Below are positions 23,777 to 32,234 of a stretch of DNA of 64,000 nt, piece by piece. The notes under the pieces were generated by a model. It saw nothing but the letters and a program-made list of their open reading frames with translations. It was not told the DNA's origin and did no database searches. The stretch comes from Trissonchulus latispiculum (lineage: Eukaryota > Nematoda > Enoplea > Enoplida > Ironidae): NCBI GenBank assembly GCA_030248195.1, contig JASAND010026483.1, positions 1 through 64,000 on the forward strand, given 5' to 3'. The first letter of the stretch is position 1. Each line of letters opens with the position of its first letter. The translations under genes were made by a program, and so were the position numbers.

Positions 23777-26259
23777 TATTTTTACACTTTCAATTCTGTT
23801 ACAGTTTCTATTCAAGTACACAATGTGGCTAAATCTACGGTGGGTATCTTACCTCTCTTTTTAGCATTATCTACAATCTGCTGATATTCTTTCTGATGCT
23901 TTGAAACTTCATCGGCTGATTTGGCCGGAAGACCACTAAAACAAAAGGTTGTAGTTATGACAGTGCAAGCCTAAAAGCATCTGAATACTGAAAGAAAGAT
24001 ATTCTCGTAAAAATGCCAAAATTTATTAAAAATAAAGTGTGCTTACTCAGGCCTATTCTCCAGAATCAGTGCTGTAGTTGAGGAAATGTCAGATCTAACT
24101 CCAGTTGAACCAGCGCTCATCTTCCCGCCCTGAATCCACGACAGCAGACCTCTACAACGTCAACGGACAACAAAAATAAAAGATGTAAGAAAGTCCCAAC
24201 GCATTGCAGACTACGTAATGTAAGTGTACCTGAGAAGCAAGACAGTCACAAGGCAAAGAGAAGGCGTAATGATGGCGTCTCAGCTTGTTCCAATTTGGAT
24301 TCTCAAACTAAACGATTCCAGTAAAACTACGTAGATACGTACCAAAGAGGTGTATACATACTCGAACAGCAAGGCCGCACCCAGGGGGGGTTCAAGGGGT
24401 CTAGACCCCCCCCCCTTTTGGGAGGACAAAATGGAAAATTTTTGCTATTTCTATGGCAAAAACAGCTATTTTTAAAAAATTTTCGCGCCTTCGGCGCGAT
24501 CAGTCACTTTTTCCTAGAAATAAAGGTCCAATGTACTGTTTTAGGGCAAACATGCAAAAATTCTTCAGCCCGTTGCGTTTTACCTTGGTCCCCCCCTTTT
24601 CAAAATCCTGGGTGCGGGCCTGTCGAACAGGTATGTCGTAGTAAATATAAATACGTATATGTACTTTGGTAAAAGCTGAGTGAGTTTCTTCCCAGGACCA
24701 GAGCCGCCAGAGTCAGAGAGGGAGGATCCGGCAGCGCCCCCGGTGTCGGAGGAGGCCCAGCTGGAGAGGTCGAAGCTGTGCTGACTCCGCCGGTCCAGGG
24801 AGCTCCGTTTGGAGCCATAGGCCTCGTCGCTCTCGTTGCTGCTGAACGCGCAGGAGGAGCTGGACGTCTTGGAATCGCTTCCCCCGTAGAGACTGAGCGA
24901 GGACAGGCTGAAACTGGAGGAACTGGAGCTCGAAAAGTAGGAAGGGTTCGGAGCCGCCCCCACGCCATGAGCATGACCACCTCCACCGCCAGCAGGACCA
25001 TGGGGTGGCGGACCCAGAAGACCAGAGAGCCCTCCGGCCGCCGCGGCCCCGATCTCATAGGAGCCATGTCGGGCGTGCTGTCTCGGGCCACGACATCGCC
25101 GATCCGACAGGGAGACGGATCCGTCCGCCCCCGGCTGAAGGACAGCCGGTCCACTCTCGTCGTCCTCGCCCAAACAGGCGGTCGGGGGCGGTGGGACCTG
25201 TCGTATGGCGCTGTCGTCCAGTGAGCCGCCGGGACCACCCAGGGCGATCCTGCTCAACCGGACCTCAAAGACCTGCTGAGACCGGCAGCGTTCAGTTACA
25301 AAGTCAGCATCTTCAAAGTCGGTGGAAGAAATATCGTTGCCTGAAAATAGATGCATACGTACAAGAGAGAGATATATATAGCATGCTCATGTTGTGACAT
25401 TATTGACGTATACAAATATATACAGAACTCGAAGACTTGAGTGACCAGTTACTTTTGGAGCTCTCCCATAATGCAGTCAACTTTTCGATGAGGATTTTTT
25501 GGGGTTCAAAATTATATATACCGAAAATAGATGGTTTCAATTTCCCGGCTTCGCCTGATATTTTTTCCTAGAAATGACTTTTTAGCCTAAATCCTGGCAT
25601 TTTTGAGAGCTTTTTGTGCCCCCCTCTGGCCCGGTACCCCCGGGAAAAATCTCTAAAAATGTCATAATATTAAATAATAAATCATAAATTGCAAGTTATA
25701 AATTTATCTATACCTTAGGGATCGACCGGAATTCCGGTTCCGGTTCCGGTATTTTTTGGTTCCGGTTCCGGTACTTTTTGGTTCCGGTTCCGGTTCCGGT
25801 TTTTGAAAACGTACCGGTACCGGAACCAATTTTAGCCTATTATCAAAAGCAAAATTTTATTAAAATTTTCAAAAATTTTATCAAACTTCTTTAAAACTTT
25901 TTGAAAAACTGCGATTCTCTTATAACCAGAAAATGATTTATTCAAAAATTTTCGCCTGCGGCGCTATTGCATTACTTAGAATGTTTCGAATTTGTAATAA
26001 TTATATATGTCTAATGTATCGTTGTTACGAATATTAATATATTATAAAACAAAAATAATGCTTAATAACTCAAATTATATAGATAGCACAAGACCGCCGA
26101 AACTTTTAAATTTAAGCATACCTAATGCTGAATTGAAATTATTGAAGCCTTACCGTCGACCTACGCTATTTCAAAATTATAGAGTGCGCTGCCGTATAAT
26201 CAAATGTCAGTTTTAGCTTAAATTTAATCTTTTTAACTGTTTAAATCGAGACTGGACTT

Positions 26260-26350
<91 letters not shown>

Positions 26351-29300
26351 ATAACGTAAGTTTATTGCTCTTTGTTTAGTAATTAATCCAGTGCGCAGAT
26401 CAACAGAATTACTAAAAAATTATGGATGGAACAAATAGCAATGGTTTTTAAAAATCTTTTGAAGAAACGTCGTTTAAAATTTAATAATCACGATGAAGCT
26501 AGCCAAAAGCAAGAAATTTTGTTTAATTCAAGTTGGAGAAGTTGTGCATTTCGACTTTCTTTGAAACTTGTGAAAAATACTTTTGGCTTATATGTTTAAC
26601 GGATGAAAATTTATATATACGTATATATATATTTCAACCATGCAAAAACCATATGCATTTTAATCAGACTCCAATAACAAAGTAATTATACTGAGATATA
26701 ATAACAAGCTAAGGAATAAAAAGCCGATGTTCTAAACAAGTCCAATTTTGTATATAGCTCATGTTACCTAAGTTCATAGCCAGATTAGATTTACGGAATT
26801 TATACAAGAACAGTAATTTTCAGAATTAAATTTGAATTTTTCTGAAGTACGGAGAGAATAAAAGTAAACTAAAATGGTAATAGATATCTTTTGTTTCTAA
26901 AAATGTAAATGGCATTATTATTTTTTATTTTACGTTTTGAAAATGCTGCAACTTTTCCACTTCTAGTAAAGTTAAATGAACTTTTTGATTATGACTAGAA
27001 ATTATCAGACAAGCCAGATAAAAACTAAACATGTTTCTGACTTATTTTGCCGAAAGCTGTAAGAGCAGTTTCTAGTGCTCGCAAAAATTTCGTGGAATCA
27101 GTTTTATCTACTTATTTAGCTTATATAATTGAAAATTCGGCTTAACTATTACTAGCTTAATTGAAAATTCAGCATAATTAAGAAATTAAATTTGATTTGC
27201 CAGTAAATCTTCTTTAAAAGTCAACTTGCATCCGATTAAATTATTCATCGAAATTCGTATATAGAAAGTAAAAATATAGATGCCGTTTATTCATCGAAAA
27301 TGTGCTCGAATAATATAAATATAGCATATTCATACCGTGTATAATTAATTTTAAATTTTAATTTTAAAGCTATAATTTAATAAAGTTTATATAACTATGC
27401 TATAAGACAAAAATCTCTTAATAAATTGCAAATTTCATGTTCCTGCACTGAAATAACTCTATAAAATATAAAGCAAACGTTATTACAATGTTCTATTAAC
27501 TATAAAAAAGCGAAAAATTGAGCAAAAATAGTCCAAAATGTCAGAAAAAATTTTCGATTTTTGTAGTGTTAAAGAGCTGGTTCCGGTTCCGGTTCCGGTT
27601 CCGGTTTTTTAAAGCCAGTTCCGGTTCCGGTTCCGGTTTTTTGGAGTTCCGGTCGATCCCTACTATACCTATATACAGATATATACCTCCAATTGAGAAA
27701 TAAAAGTATTTTAGAACAATATGATACAGGGCTGCCGCGCGACCTTTCTCAGAAAAAAGGAAATAAAAAAGGAATTTTGCACCCGAAAAAAAGGAAAAAA
27801 AGGAATTTGTCCGACAAAAAATAGGAAATAAAAGGAATATTCAGAGATAAATTAAGAACGTTACTGAGCAAAAAAATTAAATTTTTTCAATTTTGAATAG
27901 CCACACAAGGTTTGAAACATTAGATACGTTTCTTAGCAAAGAGAATTTAAGGAAAACGCTATTTAAAATGCAAATACGGACGCATTCAGTGTTGGCGCCA
28001 GGGGGGCCGGGCCCCCCATTGCGATTCGGGCCCCTCCCTTTGAGGTGTCGGGCCCCCCTAGAAAAATTTTTCAGCTGTTTATATGCATAGTTTGAGTTTT
28101 AAGAAACTTTTTAAAAAAAATCGGATAATTTTTGCTAAAAATAGTAAAATTTTTGCTAAAACGTGAGAAATGTTTTGGGAAATGAAGGTAAAATTTGCTA
28201 AAATTTGGCGAAAATTTCGGATTTCCCCAAAAAGGGCCCCCCTTCAAAAAATGCTGGTGCCGCCACTAGACACGTTTCAAGCTTCGTCTTGATCACAGTA
28301 AATAGGCTATTATGAAACAGAAAATACGCGCCGAAGGTGCGAAATTTTTTGGTTTTGTATCCCTTTTGTATTTTTATCTTAATCTTTCCGACCCTCGAAT
28401 CGCAAACAGGAAAGCGACCCTGTATCTGCACTTGACCTACGTTTTAATCACTATCTAGCTTCGTAAAGATTTGAGGTTTTAAAGTTTAAATTGAACAGAG
28501 TTTGGAGAATCTATCCTTTAAAAATCAAACTTTGACGCAAAGAAACAAGCAAAGCAATGCGACCTGACATGAAATAGTTCATCCGAGTTATTTGCAGTAG
28601 CTTATAACTGGGTTAAAACAGCGAGACTTGGGGAGCACCGCACTTCAGAAACTGAATCGGCTATGGAACCTTCAACGCTTTTTAATGAAGAAATAGGCTT
28701 TCTCCAGATTCCACTAATATCTAAAGTTTAACTTTGTATATATATACTTTATAACTTTATATAATTTTTAAAACTTGAAATAGAGAGGCGAGGCAGGAAC
28801 AAAAATTTTCCTATTTGTTATTGTATGCTTTGAAAATAGATCGCTTTTTGCCTTCTCTCCAAAAATTCCGTGTGGGGTGAGTGGCCTCGGAACCCCCAAA
28901 ACCCGTCCCCTGGGTGCGCCAATGCCTTCAACTGCAATCTTGACTTCTAGAAATTTTTTTGGAAAACGTGACTGTAACATCTACGGATTTTGTCATACGT
29001 ATTTATTTATTGCATTCTGCAAATGTCCCAAATAGTGAAGTCCAACAATTTCTATAAATCTAAATTCGTACTTGCAGGTTATACTATTAATGGCCATATT
29101 AAGTAAAAATGTACGTATATCTAGCTATTCTATAATAAAACTGAAAAATTAAGTTAAACAATATTCCGGCGAAGCCGGAAAATTTTCGGAAATTACCACC
29201 GTAAGACTAAATTTTAGCCACATCTTTGTCGATTTTCGGAAAATTATTGGAAAAAAGGAAATAAAAGGAATTTTTGCAGAAAAAAGGAAAAAAAAGGACG

Positions 29301-30268
29301 ACCTCGAAAAAAAGGAAAAAAAGGAAAAAAGGAACCGCGGCAGCCCTGTATGATATGAACCTCGACATCCAGCACTTTAACTAACAGTAGACTAACAAAT
29401 AATTACTTTTTAGCCTAAACCCAGGCATTTTTGATAGCTTTTCGCACCCCCCCCCCCCCTCTTGCCCGGGGCCCCCGGAAAAATCTCTAAAAATATCCTG
29501 ACACATGCATATTAAATAATAAATTATAAATTGCAAGTTATAGATTTACACCTCCAATTGAGAAATAAAAATAGTCTAGAACAATATGAAATGAACCTCG
29601 ACATAATACAACCAGCACTTTAACTAACAGTAGACTTTAACAAAAAACCTGCCTTCTCCATAATTCACAGCTGTTTCTGACAGAGGAGGCTCAACCCGAC
29701 TGTAAACAAGTGGCAAGTTTTCCAGCACAGTAGCCAAAGGAGGGCCGCCTGAAGTCCCGGATCCAGAGGAGCCGCAGATCCGGCCAGCAGCAGCAGACGA
29801 GTGTCGACCGCCGGCGGAAGCGCCCGAATAATACGGTCTATCAGACGAGACCGGCGGCCAGGTGGTCAGTTCAGGCGACTGGCCATCCAAGTGAGCAGCG
29901 CCTGCGGATAAATGAGGATCTGGAAGAGCAGAGGAGGATAATCCTTCCCCGGAATTCCAGTCCGTCGTCGCCGCCTCATCCAAATCTGATTCAGCCTGAT
30001 CCCCTTCCTGGTCCGCTTCCAGCTCTTCCCGTTGGATGAAATCCATCCAGTCCAGTCGATGACCCTCTGCCATCAACTGTGGCACACTCAGGGTCAGCTC
30101 TCCTTCACTGGAGGACCGGACGAGGCCGCCACCACCCCCGTTGACTGGGGACTCATCCGGGCTTCCAACCAGGGAGCCTAGAGAGCCGAACCTGTCTTTG
30201 GCCAGCTGAGAGGGAGACGGCGTCTTCTTGCCGACACAATGTTCAGCAAAGTCATCTGCCGTCCGCAT
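8131..30268 (-). CDS. TBC1D14: TBC1D12/TBC1D14-like Rab GTPase-activating protein (13 exons)
   Basis: Rab-GAP family protein. The human homologues TBC1D12 and TBC1D14 act on Rab11-positive recycling endosomes, and TBC1D14 also acts in autophagy. I join 13 exons on the minus strand: 30268-29629, 25340-24665, 24151-24047, 23935-23853, 18940-18814, 18253-18147, 17850-17716, 16800-16715, 16581-16510, 16212-16084, 12500-12391, 8733-8630 and 8447-8131, giving about 896 residues. The N-terminal half is low-complexity and serine/glycine-rich. The segment containing [16 protein letters not shown], then a basic coiled coil, then the TBC domain are diagnostic of the TBC1D12/14 subfamily. Both catalytic fingers are present: Arg in IHLDVSR (exon 8) and Gln in YVQGMSF (exons 9/10). 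It is longer than the human proteins (roughly 700-775 residues) because of the N-terminal half. TBC1D12 and TBC1D14 cannot be told apart here. Uncertain points are the exon 1/2 junction and the exon 5 donor. Confidence 0.9.
8630..8733 (-). CDS. TBC1D14: TBC gene exon 12
   Basis: A 104-nt exon between TTGTAG| and CTTG|GTAACA. It encodes [20 protein letters not shown] and then [14 protein letters not shown], the most conserved C-terminal motif of this TBC subfamily. Confidence 0.95.
9093..11284. mobile_element. Non-autonomous hAT element (2.2 kb) in TBC intron 11
   Basis: Termini CAGTGTTGGCA and, inverted, CAGAGTTGGCA are flanked by an exact 8-bp duplication CTTTTAAA (9085-9092 and 11285-11292), typical of hAT. 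GGGAT and GGGATGGGAT repeats lie just inside both ends, as expected for transposase-binding sites. No transposase frame is present. Much of the interior (about 9350-11000) recurs in reverse orientation at about 37010-37950. Confidence 0.88.
11293..12390. other. Intron sequence between hAT element and exon 11
   Basis: AT-rich intronic DNA. A GATTGTGGAGCATTCACCAT stretch occurs twice in tandem near 11560-11600. Nothing coding is seen before exon 11 at 12391. Confidence 0.5.
12391..12500 (-). CDS. TBC1D14: TBC gene exon 11, stranded between two transposons
   Basis: A 110-nt exon between TTGTTGCAG| and TG|GTAGGAAG. It encodes [20 protein letters not shown] and then NHF...PDLYLIEW, matching the conserved middle of the TBC domain. 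The final TG joins the G that opens exon 12 to make Trp. It lies 54 bp from the hAT element at 12555 and about 1.1 kb from the one ending at 11284. It supplies exactly the segment missing between exons 10 and 12. Confidence 0.93.
12555..15910. mobile_element. hAT element (3.4 kb) filling TBC intron 10
   Basis: Termini TAGGGTTGCGCCG and CGGCGCAACCCTA are perfect and are flanked by the exact 8-bp duplication GTCACACC (12547-12554 and 15911-15918). Both ends carry strongly GC-rich subterminal repeats (GGGGCCGGGG/CGGCCCCG words), about 290 bp on the left and 150 bp on the right. Inside are a 645-bp-arm palindrome (13201-14545), a TTTCAG-rich stretch (12920-13190) and an AT-rich remainder. No transposase frame is seen. 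The element makes up 3356 of the 3583 nt of this intron. Confidence 0.9.
13201..14545. repeat. Long palindrome, ~645-bp arms, inside the hAT element
   Basis: Left arm 13201-13847 and right arm 13896-14545 are nearly perfect reverse complements (both encode the same frame beginning [11 protein letters not shown]), separated by about 48 bp. The outer ends are ACTAAAGTCTGACC and its complement. It is a foldback-type insertion within, or part of, the hAT element. The open frames in the arms are a by-product of the symmetry. Confidence 0.9.
16084..16212 (-). CDS. TBC1D14: TBC gene exon 10 (glutamine finger)
   Basis: A 129-nt exon between TTTTAG| and AAG|GTACAT. It begins [14 protein letters not shown], completing YVQG with the catalytic glutamine, and continues [14 protein letters not shown]. 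Confidence 0.95.
16510..16581 (-). CDS. TBC1D14: TBC gene exon 9
   Basis: A 72-nt exon between TTTAG| and TAT|GTAAGT. It encodes [20 protein letters not shown] and then DVGY. The final Tyr is the first residue of the YxQ glutamine-finger motif. No open frame of useful size marks this exon, so it is easily missed. Confidence 0.95.
16715..16800 (-). CDS. TBC1D14: TBC gene exon 8 (arginine finger)
   Basis: An 86-nt exon between TTTCAG| and CAG|GTTGG. It encodes [20 protein letters not shown]. The IxxDxxR motif with the catalytic arginine is intact. Confidence 0.95.
17078..17572. mobile_element. Foldback element in TBC intron 7
   Basis: Two long imperfect inverted arms. Left-arm words such as GAAATCTCGGGGATGGTACC and TCAAAATTACATGCATAAGC reappear inverted at 17370-17500. 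A single diverged arm of the same family is at about 63104-63190. Exact ends and a target duplication could not be fixed. Confidence 0.65.
17716..17850 (-). CDS. TBC1D14: TBC gene exon 7
   Basis: A 135-nt exon between TTTCAG| and AAG|GTAGGC. It encodes [14 protein letters not shown] followed by a Ser/Pro-rich linker. In the human proteins the matching loop also lies between two TBC-domain helices. Confidence 0.9.
18147..18253 (-). CDS. TBC1D14: TBC gene exon 6 (start of TBC domain)
   Basis: A 107-nt exon between TTTACAG| and CTG|GTAAGT. It encodes [20 protein letters not shown] and then IGNDLNIT, the conserved N-terminal motif of the TBC domain. Confidence 0.95.
18450..18790 (+). repeat. Diverged relative of the hairpin-chain repeat
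   Basis: It shares the order and key hairpins of the 1-2082 unit: GTCCAAGAAGGAC, an AAAACCT half-site, TGTGCTATGCAC, GAAAGAGGACT and the ATTAATGCGTTGTAT / GGCCTACGCC end. It differs by many substitutions and by replaced hairpin stems. It sits in TBC intron 5, ending 23 bp from exon 5. Copies at distant sites show the unit is dispersed, not only a local satellite. Confidence 0.75.
18814..18940 (-). CDS. TBC1D14: TBC gene exon 5
   Basis: Acceptor TTTTCAG| at 18941. The exon encodes the basic helix [20 protein letters not shown] followed by [11 protein letters not shown]. Two donors keep phase with exon 6: AT|GTCTAG (18814, used here) and CT|GTGCTC about 10 nt further on, which would add three residues. 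The first gives fewer extra residues compared with the human homologues. The diverged hairpin repeat at 18450-18790 ends only 23 bp away. Confidence 0.8.
19041..19516. other. Intron sequence with a degenerate MITE
   Basis: Between about 19099 and 19227 an imperfect inverted pair CAGGAGCGAATCCAG / CTGGACATGCACCTG encloses a short G/C-rich segment, resembling hAT-type MITEs. No target duplication is visible. The rest is AT-rich. Confidence 0.35.
19517..20297. mobile_element. Foldback transposon with 183-bp inverted termini
   Basis: Arms 19517-19699 and 20115-20297 are essentially perfect inverted repeats of 183 bp around a ~415-bp non-coding centre. The outer end is CAAGAACCAAAAATGCTCC. A second, heavily interrupted copy occupies 40069-42187. 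Both lie at TATATA-rich sites. Confidence 0.88.
20381..20850 (+). repeat. 147-bp satellite, first array
   Basis: About three copies with an exact 147-bp spacing (GAGCATGCAATTCTATG at 20459, 20606 and 20753). The unit contains CCCCACCCCACC and the module GGGCTTTCATTTGG...GACCACTTTT. A frame stays open because 147 is a multiple of 3, but there is no sign of a gene. Confidence 0.9.
20870..21260 (+). repeat. 163-bp satellite, first array
   Basis: Two and a half copies of a unit spaced exactly 163 bp (ATGAGCTGGGCGCACCAG at 20938 and 21101). 163 is not a multiple of 3, so the open frames shift between copies and are not a coding repeat. Confidence 0.9.
21841..21890. repeat. (TA)n microsatellite
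   Basis: About 21 uninterrupted TA units. The bordering GCAAATAGTATATA and ACAAGTAACAAAAATGCTCC resemble the outer end of the foldback element at 19517. Confidence 0.9.
21975..22650 (+). repeat. 147-bp satellite, second array
   Basis: More than four copies at exact 147-bp spacing (GCATGCAG at 22116, 22263, 22410 and 22557), homologous to the first array but with TGCAGTTC in place of TGCAATTC. Confidence 0.9.
22660..23060 (+). repeat. 163-bp satellite, second array
   Basis: Copies at 163-bp spacing (GGCAAAGTGGAACCAG at 22681, 22844 and 23007). It follows the 147-bp array directly, just as at 20381-21260, so the whole two-satellite block is present twice. Confidence 0.9.
23739..23774. repeat. 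(TA)n microsatellite beside a hairpin
   Basis: About 18 AT units, preceded by the inverted repeat TAGGGGTCGCTGCCGCGACC (23713-23732, continuing CCTA). Confidence 0.85.
23853..23935 (-). CDS. TBC1D14: TBC gene exon 4
   Basis: An 83-nt exon between TTTTAG| and GAG|GTAAGA. It encodes [20 protein letters not shown] and then VDNAKKR, the start of the basic coiled coil before the TBC domain. It is too short for a simple open-frame search and was found by reading splice sites. Confidence 0.9.
24047..24151 (-). CDS. TBC1D14: TBC gene exon 3
   Basis: A 105-nt exon between TTGTAG| and GA|GTAAGC, encoding [12 protein letters not shown] at its start and [12 protein letters not shown] at its end. The latter is a signature of TBC1D12/14. 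Phase agrees on both sides. Confidence 0.9.
24370..24622. mobile_element. 253-bp hAT-type MITE in TBC intron 2
   Basis: Termini CAAGGCCGCACCCAGG and CCTGGGTGCGGGCCTG are flanked by the exact 8-bp duplication TCGAACAG (24362-24369 and 24623-24630). The interior has C and G runs and the triloop hairpin CGCGCCTTCGGCGCG. The intron is 513 nt, so about half of it is this insertion. Confidence 0.9.
24665..25340 (-). CDS. TBC1D14: TBC gene exon 2
   Basis: A 676-nt exon between TTTTCAG| and AAA|GTACAT. It encodes 224 residues, mostly Ser/Gly-rich, with a polyserine tract and a C-terminal KKLTQLLPK that joins in phase to exon 3. It is strongly GC-rich compared with its surroundings. The 253-bp transposon at 24370-24622 starts 42 bp beyond its donor. 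Confidence 0.85.
25563..25715. repeat. Tandem-duplicated segment, copy 1 (first part)
   Basis: This stretch, together with 27671-27719 and 29356-29400, reconstitutes a ~240-bp sequence found uninterrupted at about 29400-29640 (shared words: CTTTTTAGCCTAAA, AAATTGCAAGTTATA, CCTCCAATTGAGAAATAAAA, AACTAACAGTAGACT). Copy 1 was later split by two DNA transposons. Confidence 0.85.
25716..27662. mobile_element. hAT element (1.9 kb) in TBC intron 1
   Basis: Termini TAGGGATCGACCGGAA and TTCCGGTCGATCCCTA are perfect (16 bp), with the exact 8-bp duplication CTATACCT (25708-25715 and 27663-27670). Runs of GGTTCCGG repeats sit just inside both ends. The core is AT-rich and non-coding, with an 86-bp (TA)n tract at 26262-26348. 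Confidence 0.92.
26262..26348. repeat. (TA)n microsatellite inside hAT element
   Basis: An uninterrupted AT dinucleotide run of about 43 units. Confidence 0.95.
27727..29348. mobile_element. hAT-like element (1.6 kb) in TBC intron 1
   Basis: Termini CAGGGCTGCCGCG and CGCGGCAGCCCTG are perfect. The direct duplication is TATGATA (27720-27726 and 29349-29355), 7 bp rather than the usual 8. The empty-site relative at 29586-29600 confirms the borders. AAAAAGGAAATAAAAGGAA repeats lie inside both ends. It carries a nested MITE at 27987-28268. No transposase is seen. Confidence 0.85.
27987..28268. mobile_element. Nested MITE inside the 27727 element
   Basis: Imperfect termini CAGTGTTGGCGCCAG and CTGGTGCCGCCACTA with GGGGGGCC/GGGCCCCCC just inside. 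Flanking GACGCATT and GACACGTT match at 6 of 8 positions, consistent with an old hAT-type target duplication. Confidence 0.6.
29400..29640. repeat. Tandem-duplicated segment, copy 2 (uninterrupted)
   Basis: The intact partner of the split copy at 25563-29400. It runs up to and includes the likely donor of TBC exon 1, so the duplication also copied that splice region. Confidence 0.85.
29629..30268 (-). CDS. TBC1D14: TBC gene exon 1 (N-terminal, low-complexity)
   Basis: An ATG at 30268 opens a frame rich in Ser, Gly, Glu and Pro that contains acidic stretches and a [10 protein letters not shown] segment. The upstream sequence contains acceptor-like tracts, so the ATG could also be internal to an exon. 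Two donors are possible. T|GTTAGT after 29629 is in phase with exon 2. AG|GTTTTTTG after 29649 would need an unseen exon between. The 29629 donor lies inside a sequence that was tandemly duplicated (the other copy is at ~29379-29399). Confidence 0.7.
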
Positions 30269-32197
30269 TGTATCGAATGCAGGGCAAACAGTACCAGCAA
30301 TAAGCTAACAGATGCTAATTGTTTGTACAAATGACATTATAATGCACTGTACATAATGCAATCTAAAATTAACATAACAATACAAGAACAAGGCTCACGG
30401 AGAAATAGAGATACCCTAAAAGCTTAACCCCTCCTCCAAACCCTTCAAAATTACCACACCCTCTTATTATAAATTTAATTTGTACCAAAAAATTAAAGTT
30501 TTTCACAAAATTTATTAAAAATTAAATTATGCACTAATTATACATATAAAAATTACCAAATATCTTGCACCACAAATTACCAAACATAATGTGCTCATAT
30601 CATATCGACATATACTTGGTTTTAGACAAAAAAGGGGAGGGGCCCACCACTGGCGGATCCAGGATTTGGTGACGGGGCTGGCGGTAAAATTTCTCCAGCC
30701 GAAGGGGCAACATTTTTTGGTTTTTGGCACTTTTTGCTCTTTCTCTCCTGAATTTTTCCTACCTTCGAATCGCGACAGGGGGCTTTTTAGAAGTCTCCTA
30801 AAAAAAGCCGGAGCCCAAAAGCCCAGCCACCCCCACCTTAATCTCTGTTACAAGGTACAACGATTTTACGTTGAATTCACCACAAATTTTTTAATGAAAT
30901 TTTAATGGGTTTACAATGATTATTATATATCTGATTTTCCCATAAATTTTAATGCATTTACAACGGTTTTGCTTCTACTTTTATACGTGTTTACAAAAAT
31001 TTAACCACGTTGTAAAAATTGTTCTAAATCTGTTGTAAAATCGTTACATTGGAACAATTTACAATACTTTTACAACATTTGCAACAAATTTAAAACGTCA
31101 ATATAACGATTTTACCATGTGGTAAATTTGTTGTAAAGTCGTGCTCGTGGTATATATATATAAATGTTTACACTGTCTTAAAGTTTAAAACATATATATA
31201 TATATATACACACTTATATACATATTATTTACCTAACAAATTTATACATAACATATGTATTGATTAATTTTAATTTATGTAAATTCGTTGTAAAAGCTTT
31301 GTAGAAACGTTGTAAACATAGGTGTAACGGTTGTTTGGATTGGGTATATATAGTATATACCCTCCTCCGAAATTTTGGGGGCGGGCGCGGGCCCACTTTT
31401 TAGACCTCCTCAACCCCCCAAAGCTCCAAATCTTTTTTATGCAAAAAATCGCATTTTCACCAGTTTATAATACCGTTTATATGATGGTATGCCAATATCT
31501 ATTTTTAATTTTGCTAAAGAATATTTTTTGAATTTACGAAATTTTAGCTCAAAAATAGAAAAAATTCAAAATTTTGCGCAAAAATTCCATTTTTATGAAA
31601 AATGACCAAATCGGTTCTAATATGCAAATTTTTGGTTGTAAACATAGGTATATATAGGTGTGTTAGGGGGTGTCGGGGGGACCCCCCATCCAGATTTTCA
31701 GATTTTTGCTACCCCCCCCCCAGATTTTTGGCCCAACAGTGGTCAAAAATGGCATAAAATCGAAAATTTGGAGGGGTCTCCCCACCCTCCGTCGGACCCC
31801 CCCCCCCCCCAGATTTTTTTGCCCAGCCACACCTATGGGTGTAAATAGCGTCATTGCAGCAAAACCGCAAAGTTTTTCTGAAAATTTTGAAGAATAATTT
31901 AATTTAATTTTACTTAGCCCTTTTTTCTTCAAAATAAGGCCTGTTCCCAACGTTTTAGGCGTTTGTGCACCGTTTTAAAGCGATTTTAAGTGAAAACTTT
32001 AGACAAATTTTCCAAAAAATGACCACTTTTGTTGGCCAAATTTAGCTAACTTTTCCAAAAAGCCGAAGTTGGGGGGTACCCGAAAGTTGGGGGAGGGTAT
32101 GTCACAATGTCTGGGGGGGGGGGAATGGTCAAAAATTTTGGGGGGTATATATAACCCCCCCCCCGCCCACGACACGATGGCTACCACCACCCCCCAC
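30269..32197. other. Upstream of the TBC gene: repeat debris, no gene
   Basis: Between 30845 and 31325 the word GTTGTAAA or its complement TTTACAAC, with close variants, appears at least ten times in both orientations. A MITE-like end, CACTGGCGGATCCAGG, lies at 30648. Very long C/G runs with TATATA ends occur at 31340-31385, 31660-31830 and 32100-32165. 31906-31985 is similar to 36858-36935 on the other side of the retrotransposon. No promoter motif could be singled out. Confidence 0.5.
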
Positions 32198-32234
32198 CTC
32201 TCTCTCTCTCTCTCTCTCTGTTCAGGAATCATCG

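Noticed and set aside
24600..25224. Alternative long frames on both strands over TBC exon 2
   Set aside because: High GC content removes stop codons in several frames. Only the frame used is in phase with exon 3 across a consensus donor.
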